64,000 nucleotides of DNA from Symsagittifera roscoffensis (taxonomy: Eukaryota; Xenacoelomorpha; Acoela; Convolutidae): contig NC_087065.1 of assembly GCF_963678635.1 (NCBI RefSeq), positions 53,695,858 through 53,759,857 on the forward strand. Direction: 5' to 3'. The position numbers were made by a program, and so were the translations under genes. Under the pieces are notes generated by a model, which ran no database searches, was not told the origin of the DNA, and saw only the letters and a program-made list of their open reading frames with translations. The number at the start of each line of letters is the position of its first letter. The first letter of the stretch is position 1. Below are positions 20,205-28,663 of the stretch, piece by piece.

Positions 20205-20440
20205 TCCTTCTTGGCTGCTTTCCCACTCGACTGGTCACCTGTTCCAGTCCAGTCTCCTATTGGTTCAGCTCAAGTGTTCCTGAACCACTTTCCCACTCGG
20301 CCGGTCACCTCTTCCAGTCGAGTCTCCTATTGGTTCAGCTCAACTGCTCCTGAACCACTTTCCCACTCGGCTGGTCACCTCTTCCAGTCAAGTCTCCTTG
20401 TTGTCCAGCTAAGTTCCAAGCTAACTGAAAACCCTTGACA
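20205..20440 (-). repeat. ~69-bp tandem repeat in leader of element A (three units)
   Basis: Three units, each containing TTTCCCACTCG, GGTCACCT and TTCCAGTC, at a spacing of about 69 bases (starts near 20219, 20288 and 20357). The corresponding leader segments at 41640-41780, 47950-48095 and 53160-53300 carry two units. The unit count therefore varies between copies. Confidence 0.75.
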
Positions 20441-20884
20441 ACGCCCCACACTCGGGCACTTTATTAAGGTTACTGGGTTAAATTGCTAGGTTGATCGAAA
20501 CGATCGAACTTGTAAAACAGTATGGGTATACTATTTAATTAATATAAAGGTTTGATCCAACTAATCTGGTGTCAAAGTCACTTTTTTTTTTCGTTTTATG
20601 GTTTTTGTTCCTTTTTTTATTCTTTTTTTTTTGTTTTTGTTGTTTTGCTTTTTGTCTTTTTGCTCGTGATTTTGTCCCCCTAGTTGCCCCCCTTTTTTCG
20701 GTTAGCTAAGCCTCGTTCGGAGAGCGTACCAGGAAGTTTTCTCGAGTTTTCTTAAAAAGCTATCACGGTACAACCGGAAGGTTTGCACGTTCCTGTCGAA
20801 CCGTACCGCCGGTACTCTAGAATGGGCATGTAGCCCGAAGCTGTCTCAAGTGTGTTCGACTCCGTAGTCTTGATGTCGTAAAAA
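20441..20884 (-). other. Leader of element A adjoining the PBS
   Basis: No gene. Reverse-complement homologous to 41198-41640 and 52716-53160. Includes a T-rich plus-strand tract (20581-20650) and the conserved block around GCTTAGCTAACCGA (element strand). Confidence 0.6.
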
Positions 20885-20899
20885 CACCCAGGAGCGCCA
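20885..20899 (-). promoter_or_regulatory. Primer-binding site, element A
   Basis: On the element strand TGGCGCTCCTGGGTG, complementary to a tRNA 3' end CACCCAGGAGCGCCA. The identical 15 bases occur downstream of every LTR that starts an element (23504, 41183, 52701), under both LTR types. The G before CCA and the stem sequence suit a tRNA-Ser-like molecule, but I cannot identify the tRNA. Confidence 0.7.
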
Positions 20900-20905
20900 T
20901 AAAAA

Positions 20906-21358
20906 TCTTTGCCACCAAGTTTTCTGCGTTGCCAAAGCCTTGTGTCATGTGTTCACCCACTGGAGTAGCGATCCGCGAATGTTAAGGCGTGTGGCGAGGT
21001 GTCGGGTTGTCTGCCCAACATAGCTGGCACTACAGCCAGGACAAGTGATATGATACACCACACTACTACAGAGATGATTCGGGATCTTGGATTTTAGAGA
21101 GGGGACAGCAGTTTTCAGTTTCTGGGTCGTGAAAATAACAGGGACACTAGTGATATTGTTCAAACGTCTTCTAAACGTGTCACTCACAGTGCCTCTGTAT
21201 TGCAAAGTGAAAATTGTTGACAGGCCTCTGTCTTTCTTCTGCCTGTCCGTGATGATGATTTTTGGCCCCAGAAGTTTATCAATTGTTTCTCTGACGATGG
21301 GTTCGTAGAATTAGGGTGAATACTGGTTTGCTTCCCATATCTTCTTTGCCTTTTGAAT
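20906..21358 (-). pseudogene. Penelope-like element fragment: C-terminal RT edge plus GIY-YIG endonuclease
   Basis: The minus-strand frame 21205-20945 encodes a segment ending in VVYHITCPGCSASYVGQTTRHLATRL, the conserved start of the GIY-YIG-type domain of Penelope-like retroelements. Upstream residues (around NQYSP then FYEPIVRETI, with a stop between) match the preceding linker region of such elements. It sits exactly in the ~11-base spacer between LTR2 and the PBS of element A: the undamaged spacer is seen at 41172-41182 and 52690-52700. It is a short broken fragment with no catalytic RT core. Confidence 0.7.
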
Positions 21359-21376
21359 ACCACTATGGAAATTGTT

Positions 21377-22050
21377 TGTAACAGTCGCCTACTTCAGTCA
21401 CATATGAGGCTTAAGAAAAATAGGCCCTATAACCATTGGCTCAAGAGTCAGGGACACTATCTCTTGTGTTTTTCCACCTCAAACCAGTCGGAGCCAATTC
21501 GGTTCGCTTGTGACATGAGACTACGACCCGTTACCGCTTAAAGGCTACTACCAAAATATCCCCCCCACTCTAGAAATAATAACGTCCCCATACTTAGGTC
21601 TCTAGATACCCAAAATACATGAACGCCGTTAAAAACCGGGTCGGAACAATCCGTTAAGTTACTTTTTATTAGACAGTGGAACTTTGATCCATTTCAGATG
21701 GATCAACCTAAAACTCGCCTTACCTCAACATAACAATTATAAAACACACTCTAGAAATTTAAATTGGTACTCACATTGTAGCACGCTCAAGAATTGGGAG
21801 TAATTAAGTCGGTAAGCAACTCAAGAATTAAATAGTGTAACTAAATGAGTTTAATGTTTGCCAGTTTCAACAACAGGAATAAGTTTGTACTCTAGAATGC
21901 AGTTTTATGTGGACCATTGGGACACTCAAGCTGTCCACCTTTCCACCGAAGGTTCACTCTGGTCCAGTTCGAATGGTTGACCAGTTGGATAATTGTCCAG
22001 TTCTCAGGAACACTCTGTCTTCTATTTCAAATAGGACAGCTCTACTTTAG
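21377..22050 (-). repeat. LTR2 copy, 5' LTR of element A
   Basis: Reverse-complement homologue of 40506-41171 and 52045-52689, with the same end (GTTACA on the element strand, just before the PBS spacer), the internal hairpin TTGATCCAT/ATGGATCAA and the downstream AATAAA. It is more diverged in its outer half (21750-22050). The outer boundary is uncertain because similarity fades at the foldback element. Confidence 0.75.
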
Positions 22051-22054
22051 ATAC

Positions 22055-22614
22055 TCTAGATTATTATTGTCTCGGAAATTGCGAATGGCAATTTCCTACT
22101 GATTTATCTTGCAACTTTCCCGCGATTGTCACTCGATTGTTTTGACTTCTCTTTTTTGACTTTCAGTTATCGCGAGAAAATCGTGCATGACAGGCTCCAT
22201 TCGAATTTTTGAAAAATTAAATTTCACTCCAAAATCAAGTGTTTTTTGCTTCTCTCAAGGTCAAACTTCCAAATATGACCGACTGGCACAAAATTATTAA
22301 ATAATTATTATTTATTTCAGATTATTTATGTCTTTTCTCGATTGTGATTGGTTCATACAGTATTTGTCTAAATACTGACGAGTATGAATACGCGGCTGTC
22401 TAAATACTGGCTGCACTCCGAGGATTACGAACTACGTAATTTTGGGAGGAAATTTAATTTTTCAAAAATTCGAGTTGAGCCTGTCATGCTCAACTTTCTC
22501 GCAAAACTGAAAATTTCCGAAATACAAGATCAGAACAACCGATTTACAATCGCGGGAAAGTACTTGAAAAAAGCAGCGGGAAATTGCTATTCGCAATTAT
22601 CAGATACAAAACAA
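22055..22614. mobile_element. Foldback/MITE-like element with ~165-bp inverted arms
   Basis: The left arm (about 22078-22245) and the right arm (about 22440-22614) are inverted copies at roughly 75-80 per cent identity by eye. Shared blocks include ATTGCGAAT-GCAATTT, CTTTCCCGCGATTGT, GCATGACAGGCTC and TCGAATTTTTGAAAAATTAA. The centre holds a perfect hairpin, CAGTATTT-GTCT-AAATACTG, and a partial direct repeat of GTCTAAATACTG. No transposase is encoded. It lies between the LTR of A and the LTR of B; it could alternatively be the U3 part of A's LTR. Confidence 0.65.
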
Positions 22615-23491
22615 TGTGCCATTCTGCCAGATTGGCACAGCGCAACCTTCCGGCGGGACAGAAAAAGACGACTAAAGGCCTTAATAACAAAAAAGTGCTG
22701 CAAAGGAGGGTCGAAACATTCCGGAAGTTTAAATTTTTAAAATTTCGATTGACGGGCAAGCATTTCTCAGAAATACAAAAAGACGGCCATTTTGACGAAA
22801 AGGAACGAAAAAACAGAACAACGACAAATATAGTGAAAAACAGTCGCACGAGAAAACGAGAAAAACGAAGCCTCTTATCGTGGCAATTACGCACGATAAG
22901 ATCCTCAGTGAAAGAAGATTGTGGGAAAGGAGGCTTCGGTGGTGGAAAGCAGTACCCTCCCGTGCCACAAATTGGGAGAGATAACAACGTTAACTTGAGG
23001 AGAACACGGGAGCGGAGGTTTGGTCCCCCAGAGACTGTTATATTTTGAAGGACTGCAGTAAACTAACTTTTTAGCTACTCTGATGCCCCAGAGCTTTGAA
23101 TTGACACCGATAACTTGATATTTTAGAGCATGTGTAGCTAGGAAGAGGAAAGGGTCAATCCATCTCCAATGGATTTAATATAGAACTGTCACACAAAAAG
23201 ATAATGAAATAGGGTGTTCGAGTCGTGTTTTCAATAGCAATCACGTAGTCTGAGGATCCGAGACTCAACTATGTGGTTGTGTTCGCATGTAAACGAAAGC
23301 TGATCAAAAGTCGTTTGACTGATGGCCTAAAAATAGTAACTTTTTACTTAGCCCTAAAACAGACCAGAAAATCAACTGGCAAGGTCGAGACGGTAAAAAA
23401 CGAGTAGAAATAAGGTAACTGACGCCTGCCAGTCGTTAATAGGTACTTTATCTACGCTCCGTCGCTGTGTAGTATTTGGGCGAATGTTACA
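22615..23491 (+). repeat. LTR1, 5' LTR of element B (877 bp)
   Basis: Starts TGTGCC and ends TTACA. The boundaries come from comparison with the full-length copy at 44261-45137, which is also exactly 877 bp but follows a purine-rich tract instead of the foldback. It contains the inverted motif AATCCAT/ATGGATT (23157-23175). The later polyadenylation motif reads AATGAA here but AATAAA in other copies. Confidence 0.85.
23157..23175 (+). promoter_or_regulatory. Hairpin in LTR1
   Basis: AATCCAT-CTCCA-ATGGATT, a 7-bp perfect stem. LTR2 carries an equivalent hairpin (TTGATCCAT-CTGAA-ATGGATCAA, 40843-40865). In both LTRs it precedes an ACTGTC motif and an AATAAA-type signal, marking the probable R/polyadenylation region. 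Confidence 0.5.
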
Positions 23492-23503
23492 TAGATGTTT
23501 TTA

Positions 23504-23518
23504 TGGCGCTCCTGGGTG
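23504..23518 (+). promoter_or_regulatory. Primer-binding site, element B
   Basis: TGGCGCTCCTGGGTG, 12 bases after the end of LTR1; identical to the PBS of family 2 although the LTRs are strongly diverged. Confidence 0.7.
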
Positions 23519-25259
23519 GGCCTGTCAAAGACATAAGACCATCATGATCAGCAAGCGTTTCAGCGACGAACCCTCTGCTCAGGGAGTAAGCCCGAGTTAG
23601 AGGCCTTAGTGACCGTTATTGTACTAGGGTGAAGGTGCGTACCCTCCGCCTAGTACTATTTAGCTTTTTAACTTAGTTAACACCGAAAATTCCGGGGGCC
23701 GGAGGGTTAGGTGGGAAGTCATGAGCCCGCTTATCCCAAGGTCCTGGGACCAAAAAATATTTAAAGAGAAAGCGTAAAAAAAACAAAAATAGTGTATAAC
23801 CAAGAAAAAGCCAAAAACAAATTTATTTGAAAACAAAAAAGTACAAAAAAGACCAAAAACAATAAAAAACATAAAGTGACAGTTTACATGTTATTTCCGG
23901 ACGAGATGTGATCTGACCTTCCTATTTGTTGTTGTTTCAGATTGATTTATATCATTTCTGATAGAAAGATTGTGTGTTTTGGTGACGGGTTGGGTACCCT
24001 CCCTTGAGTGTAATTTGAGTATTTAAGCACGTTAATGGTGATTTTGCCGGTGACCGGAGGGTAGAATGGCAAGCTGACCGGCGTGTTCCACACTCAACAG
24101 GGACATCAGGGACAACATCCACAACGATTTTTGGGTATCGTTGAAACAATTTTAGTATCGTTCGGGTACTATTTCATTAAAACTTAAGTGGTGGGGCGCA
24201 CGATTGGCGCGGTACGATTGTACCCTCCGTCGATCACAAACTTCCGAGTTAAGGGTCTTAATTCGGGTATTTTGGTGCAAAGGAGGGTATAGTAATATTC
24301 ATTAACGACTGCTAATAGATTATTGTCCTTACTATATTTTACTTGTCTCCTATTTAGACCCGAGAAACACCAAAATTTTGTCGAAAATTACTGACTTTCC
24401 ACCAAACTATAGACCCCCAAAATTTTGGATATCCGAGCTTTTCCGAACAGCAAAAAGCTTTTGTACAGGGAGTTACTACGTAGTTCGATCCCTCTAACTA
24501 AAGGAACCCCACGGAAAAAGACTTAGTAAAAGTTAGCGAAAACAAAAAATTTTCGATCAAAATTTTGATAATTTTCTGAATTTTGTCAATCTGTTTCGGG
24601 GATCGAGTTTTTGTTTTTTTAGAGTTAGAGCAATAATTTTTTTTTTGTGTTAGGAGCGTGCTAGCATAACGTGATCGGTTACTAGAGAAATTTTTGAGTA
24701 ACCCTCCGACTAGCTCCGTGGATAGAGCTAACGACTTAGAGATTGGAAAAGGAAGGAATCGGAGGGTCCAAATTTCATAGTTATTGGCCAAATTTTTGTC
24801 TCCAAAACGATTTTGGTCCGGTTTTTTTTGCATTGTTCCAGTGCTTTACGGGGCTACTACGCTCGTTTTAATTATTTTAAGGCACTTTCAACCGGAATTG
24901 CGGAAAAAGTTTTTCAGAACCTATATAGATGGTGAAAAAAGGCCATTTTGACAAACGCGTTTTTGGCGATTTCTCAAAGACTAGCCAATTGATCGGCATA
25001 ATTTTGGTACCATAAGTCGACGTTTTTGACCACTTTCTGGACCGCAACCTTTTTTTGGGGTTAATAATCTCGGAAAAGGGAAAATATTTTAGAATTTGTT
25101 GATTCGGAGGGTTTAAATTTTAGGGAACCCTCCGGGCGGCAGAAAATTTTATAGGATCACCTTTTCATCCAACTGGGAAGATTGACCGTGTCAGCCAACC
25201 TGGTTTTAAGTCAGTTACACCGCGTTCGGAGGCTTTATTGCGGTAAAATAACCCTTTTT
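23519..25259 (+). other. Leader of element B, non-coding
   Basis: No credible ORF. AT-rich, with scattered copies of ACCCTCCG or its complement CGGAGGGT (for example near 23637, 23700, 24055, 24218, 24700, 24760, 25100 and 25128), forming many potential long-range stems. A TTGTTGTTTCAGATTGA stretch near 23930-23946 resembles a splice acceptor. Confidence 0.5.
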
Positions 25260-25670
25260 CTTGATTTTTGTGGAACCCTCCGAAGTAACCCTCCGGAGTC
25301 AGCTAAACCCCTTAGCAACCCTCCTTGGTGAAAGTTTTCCCCGGGACCCTCCGAAGAAGTTAAAACAAACCCCCATAGAGAATGTAGCTTGTTTTGACGC
25401 TTCTTGAAGTTAGTTGAAGGCCCTTCTAAGTGAGGTTCAAAAATTTGAAAATTTTGGAAGAACCCTCCGAAGTAACCCTCCGGAGCATATTAAGCCTCTT
25501 ATTGACCCTCCTTAGTAAATTTAGGGGGACCCTCCGAAGTAACTTGGGTGATTAAGGTACCCTCCGAAGTAACCCTCCGAGGTAGACTAAGTGTCTTAAC
25601 AACCCTCCGAAGTAACCCTCCGGAGTGACTTAAACCTCTTAGCAACCCTCCTTATTGAAAATTTAGGGAA
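25260..25670 (+). repeat. ACCCTCCGAAGTA repeat cluster in leader of element B
   Basis: Higher-order units begin AACCCTCCGAAGTAACCCTC followed by CGGAG, a spacer ending CCTCTTA-like, then GCAACCCTCCTTA. Starts near 25262, 25460 and 25593, with additional single ACCCTCCGAAGTAA boxes between. About a dozen ACCCTCC cores occur in 400 bases. Confidence 0.8.
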
Positions 25671-25874
25671 ACCTTCTGGCGCAATTTGAGAAACGGAAAA
25701 TATTCATTTAGGGTTGGGATAAAAGGTCAACTAATAAGAAGCGTGCATATTGCAATCACAGGAGCCCATTTGACCCAGAAATTTGTGATCAACTTTGGAT
25801 TCTAGATCGGGTGTATCAGAAGTACCCGAACAAAAATTGTTTTTTGTTTTGTTTTGATTGTGATTTTGGTTGTG

Positions 25875-26235
25875 TGGTTGCCTTGAGCTACTTAATAGGA
25901 AAGCTCGGGCAATCCGGGAACACACAGAAGAAGACCTCGGTGAGTATATTAGGCAGATACACATTCACTTGAGAGGAAAAGTTGTTCCCTGCTGTCGTGC
26001 ACTTGGAGCGTTCCGGGTGTGGGGGAGCTTTTTCATAAACTTTAGAAATTTTTCGGTTAGAGGTTGCCTTGAGCTACTTAGTAGGACAGCTCGGGCAATC
26101 GCAGGGCACCTAGAAGAAGACCTCAGTGAGTGTATTAGGCAATTACACACTCACTTGAGTAGACAGTGTCCTGAGCTTCGTTCTTTTGGAGTGTTCCGAT
26201 TGAGGGAAGTCCTTTCTTTAAGACTAAGTTTTATT
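25875..26235 (+). repeat. Duplicated ~187-bp leader segment with a strong hairpin and donor-like site
   Basis: Two tandem copies (about 25880-26066 and 26067-26235). Each begins with a stem, GTTGCCTTGAGCT paired with AGCTCGGGCAAT (about 12 bp with one bulge); loops differ, stems are kept. Each copy continues to a GTGAGT preceded by CCTCG or CCTCA (GT at about 25938 and 26125), matching a 5' splice donor. Position between PBS and gag suits a packaging or splicing element. A 132-codon frame (25870-26268) runs through both copies and gives a repeated peptide, but I see no evidence that it is translated. Confidence 0.6.
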
Positions 26236-26641
26236 TATCTATTCCTGAATCATCACTGCCTTTTATAGAAGAGTGTTTGATTTTAATAAAGCAGTGATTT
26301 AATAAGAGTGTGGTGGTGAATTGATACTGACGAAGGGTCGCTGTCACCTATAGGAAATTCTTATCTGGTTATCAATTGTGTTTTGCGTATTGACTATATC
26401 TAGTGAAAATTTTGTGATACTGTTATACTATACAACGGGATTGAGTTAGCATTATATCAATACTGAGTAGGCCCTGTGTGTAACTTTAGCCGAGTCACTA
26501 ATATTGTCATTGAGAAATCTAAGAGACACTTCTGATATTTACGAGATCGAGTAGGCAGTGTTAAGTAAATCAACCTGAACTTTTTTGCGATACGTGTATA
26601 TCGCCATTAAATTATACGAATATTGTTAATTGTTACAAAAT
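26236..26641 (+). other. Leader of element B before gag
   Basis: AT-rich, no ORF, no repeat recognised. Ends at the gag ATG. Confidence 0.5.
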
Positions 26642-27508
26642 ATGCAGCGTAGGGACTCGTTAGGATCGACTACTAAGATTCCCAGGCTGAGCAAGGGAAG
26701 CACGCAAAAATTTAAAACTAGGCGTAGCCAATCTTCGTTTAGCAGCGCTTCCGACGTGTTTGCTGAAAACGAATCGATTAAAGGTCAAGCTGATCTTTCA
26801 GTGAGCGAAATGAAACTAAGGAACGATAAAAACCTCGATGGCGATCAAGGGCGGAGCGCCGTGGCCGGGCCCGCGAGCAAAACGCTTGTGGACCCCTTTG
26901 ACGAAGGGGAACGGACGCTTATTCGACCCGACTTTGAGCCGAGCGAGGACCTCGAGCGGGAGGAAGTTGAGAGGACAGAGGAGACCTCGGAGCGTTCCGA
27001 GGTCGAGCCAGGAGAGGGAGTGTTATTCAGGGGAATGTCCAAATCGGAGACCAAGAGTTATAGGTGGAGAAGAGAATTTTCACATCCAGCTAATACCCAC
27101 TCATCTCTGGCCAAGCAGAGCAACAACGCGATGATGTCGAGTATAAGACCGAGTGAAGAACAACCGGGTTCGAAGGCCAAGAAAAGCTGGAAGTCTTTGT
27201 ACGATGAGCGCATGGCGTCACTACGAACTGAAGGTTTGTCTTCTAGTTATCACCAACCGGAGATAACCCATCCGGATGTGAACTTCACACCGTGCCCAAG
27301 GAACGACATGAGCAGGAAGGCGTCGTCCGCCTCGCCGACCAGGCCCATGTCAGATAGGATAACGATGGGAGCGTCATCAACGTTCGACAGATTGATGACG
27401 TCGATGAGCAAGCAAAAAGGCGGTGCGTCATCAAGCACCAGGCTGCAGCCGCTTTTGACCTCATCTTCTCTGGGGCTAACCCCGCCATTGGGGCAACTGG
27501 CGATATAA
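26642..27508 (+). pseudogene. gag: Gag of element B, N-terminal part
   Basis: An ATG at 26642 opens a frame of 288 codons, rich in Ser, Arg and Glu, probably disordered, with little similarity to the A/C gag N-terminus apart from being basic at the start and acidic later. The frame ends where the continuation moves one frame back (27529 onward). Confidence 0.6.
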
Positions 27509-27528
27509 GTGACCTGTTCGCCGGCGTA

Positions 27529-28119
27529 ATGAATGGTCTGGATGAACTGAGACGGGACATGACTAAGAGAATAGATCAAGTTGACGAGAGAGCTCACCAG
27601 GATAGAGAGAATTTGAGAGATGAACTAACGCACGTGAAGTCGCAGGCGAGGGTTGATCAAGCTCAATTAATTCGCAACACCGATCAATGCCTGGCGGAGA
27701 GCCTGGCACAGGCAAACAAGAAGTCAGAGGAAAGAGAGGCTAGGATGACAAGAGAGATCGAGCAATTGTTGAACGATCATGATAATACCTACGCCCATAC
27801 AATGACTAGCCTGGAAAAAAGGTTAGATGCCAAATCTGACTTAATGACGCGGAAGCTTGACGCGATCTTAAATGGGAGCAATTGGGAGGAGCGTTCCAAC
27901 CCAAGGGAGCGCTCACGCCATGCGAATGATGGAGATTGTACGGGCAGCTATGCCAGGGTCCAGCAAAGTTCGAGAACGAACTACGAACCTAGGAATAGGG
28001 AGCGGCCAAGGGCAGCCCGTCGAGGCCTGGCTGGACGAATCCGGTCCCGCCGGAGGCAGATGCTACTCCGGAGACAAGGTTGCCAACTGTGCCACAAGTC
28101 AGTTCAGTGCCAGATCTGA
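27529..28119 (+). pseudogene. gag: Gag of element B, coiled-coil part
   Basis: The frame encodes a charged coiled coil (DELRRDMTKRIDQVDERAH onward), matching the position and character of the coiled coil in A and C gag, followed by the conserved KLDAIL motif also present in A. It then runs out of frame near 28000-28100; the gag continuation is one frame back. Confidence 0.6.
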
Positions 28120-28652
28120 CTACAATCTCACAGGACACGACGATGTATGCTTCGATGTTTGAGCCTCTGAATAGATTTCTCGAGACATTCATCACTAAGC
28201 TCTCGAAGTCAACCGAGAGAGGAGAGAGGTCACGAAGGACACTGAAAAAGCCGAAGTCGTACAAAGACGAGTCAGACGGCTGCATTGATACTTGGATAGA
28301 AGTGAGGAAGCTGCACTTTGAGGAAGAGAGACTCTCCAAGAAAAAAGAGTGCAGCGCGCTAACAAGCAACCTGGAGCGCGCTAACAAGCAACCTGCACTA
28401 AATTGTGTAATGGCGAAAAGAGCCAATGAGAGAGACAGCTCTCGCAAGATATTCGACATCCTTTTGAATCGTTTCGACTCTGGAGTACATGGGCACCAGG
28501 CTATGGTGAAGTTCGAAAAGAGGCGTCAAAGAGATGACGATTCCATAGATAAATTTTTGGACGACCTTGAATTGCTTAGGAGGAGAAGCAATCCCAATGA
28601 GAGAAGATCCGAGCGAAATTTGGCGATTGCTTCGAAGTTCATGGAGGAGTAA
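28080..28652 (+). pseudogene. gag: Gag of element B, capsid part
   Basis: Contains GCIDTWIEVRKLH, ILLNRFDSGVHGHQAM and FEKRRQRDDDSIDKFLDDLE, closely matching the capsid-like region of A and C gag. A short direct duplication (GCGCGCTAACAAGCAACCTG-like, around 28352-28390) interrupts the homology. The frame stops at 28652; homology continues one frame back in the next ORF. Confidence 0.7.
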
Positions 28653-28663
28653 AGAGTGAGGAG

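Larger units (their letters stand above)
1..22050 (-). mobile_element. Element A: giant Ty3/gypsy-like LTR retrotransposon, family 2 (3' end outside window)
   Basis: Reading leftwards, the order is LTR2, primer-binding site, repeat-rich leader, gag, protease, RT-RNase H-integrase, macro-like domain, then accessory ORFs 4, 5 and 6. The order PR-RT-RH-IN and the GPY/F-like motif after the integrase core place it with Ty3/gypsy elements. At least 22 kb lies inside the window and no 3' LTR is seen before base 1. Two insertions/rearrangements touch it: a Penelope-type fragment inside the spacer before the PBS, and a foldback element at the outer edge of its LTR. It is the best preserved copy: its long ORFs have no internal stops, but frames break at several points, mostly by one base. 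Confidence 0.85.

Noticed and set aside
22384-22740. 118-codon frame across the foldback and LTR1 start, and similar frames in each LTR1 (for example 44218-44694)
   Set aside because: Runs through LTR U3 sequence, recurs wherever LTR1 recurs, and differs at its start depending on flank; no protein family recognised.
25870-26268. 132-codon frame over the duplicated hairpin segment
   Set aside because: Conservation tracks the RNA stem better than the peptide, and the start is in mid-leader; kept as a repeat instead.
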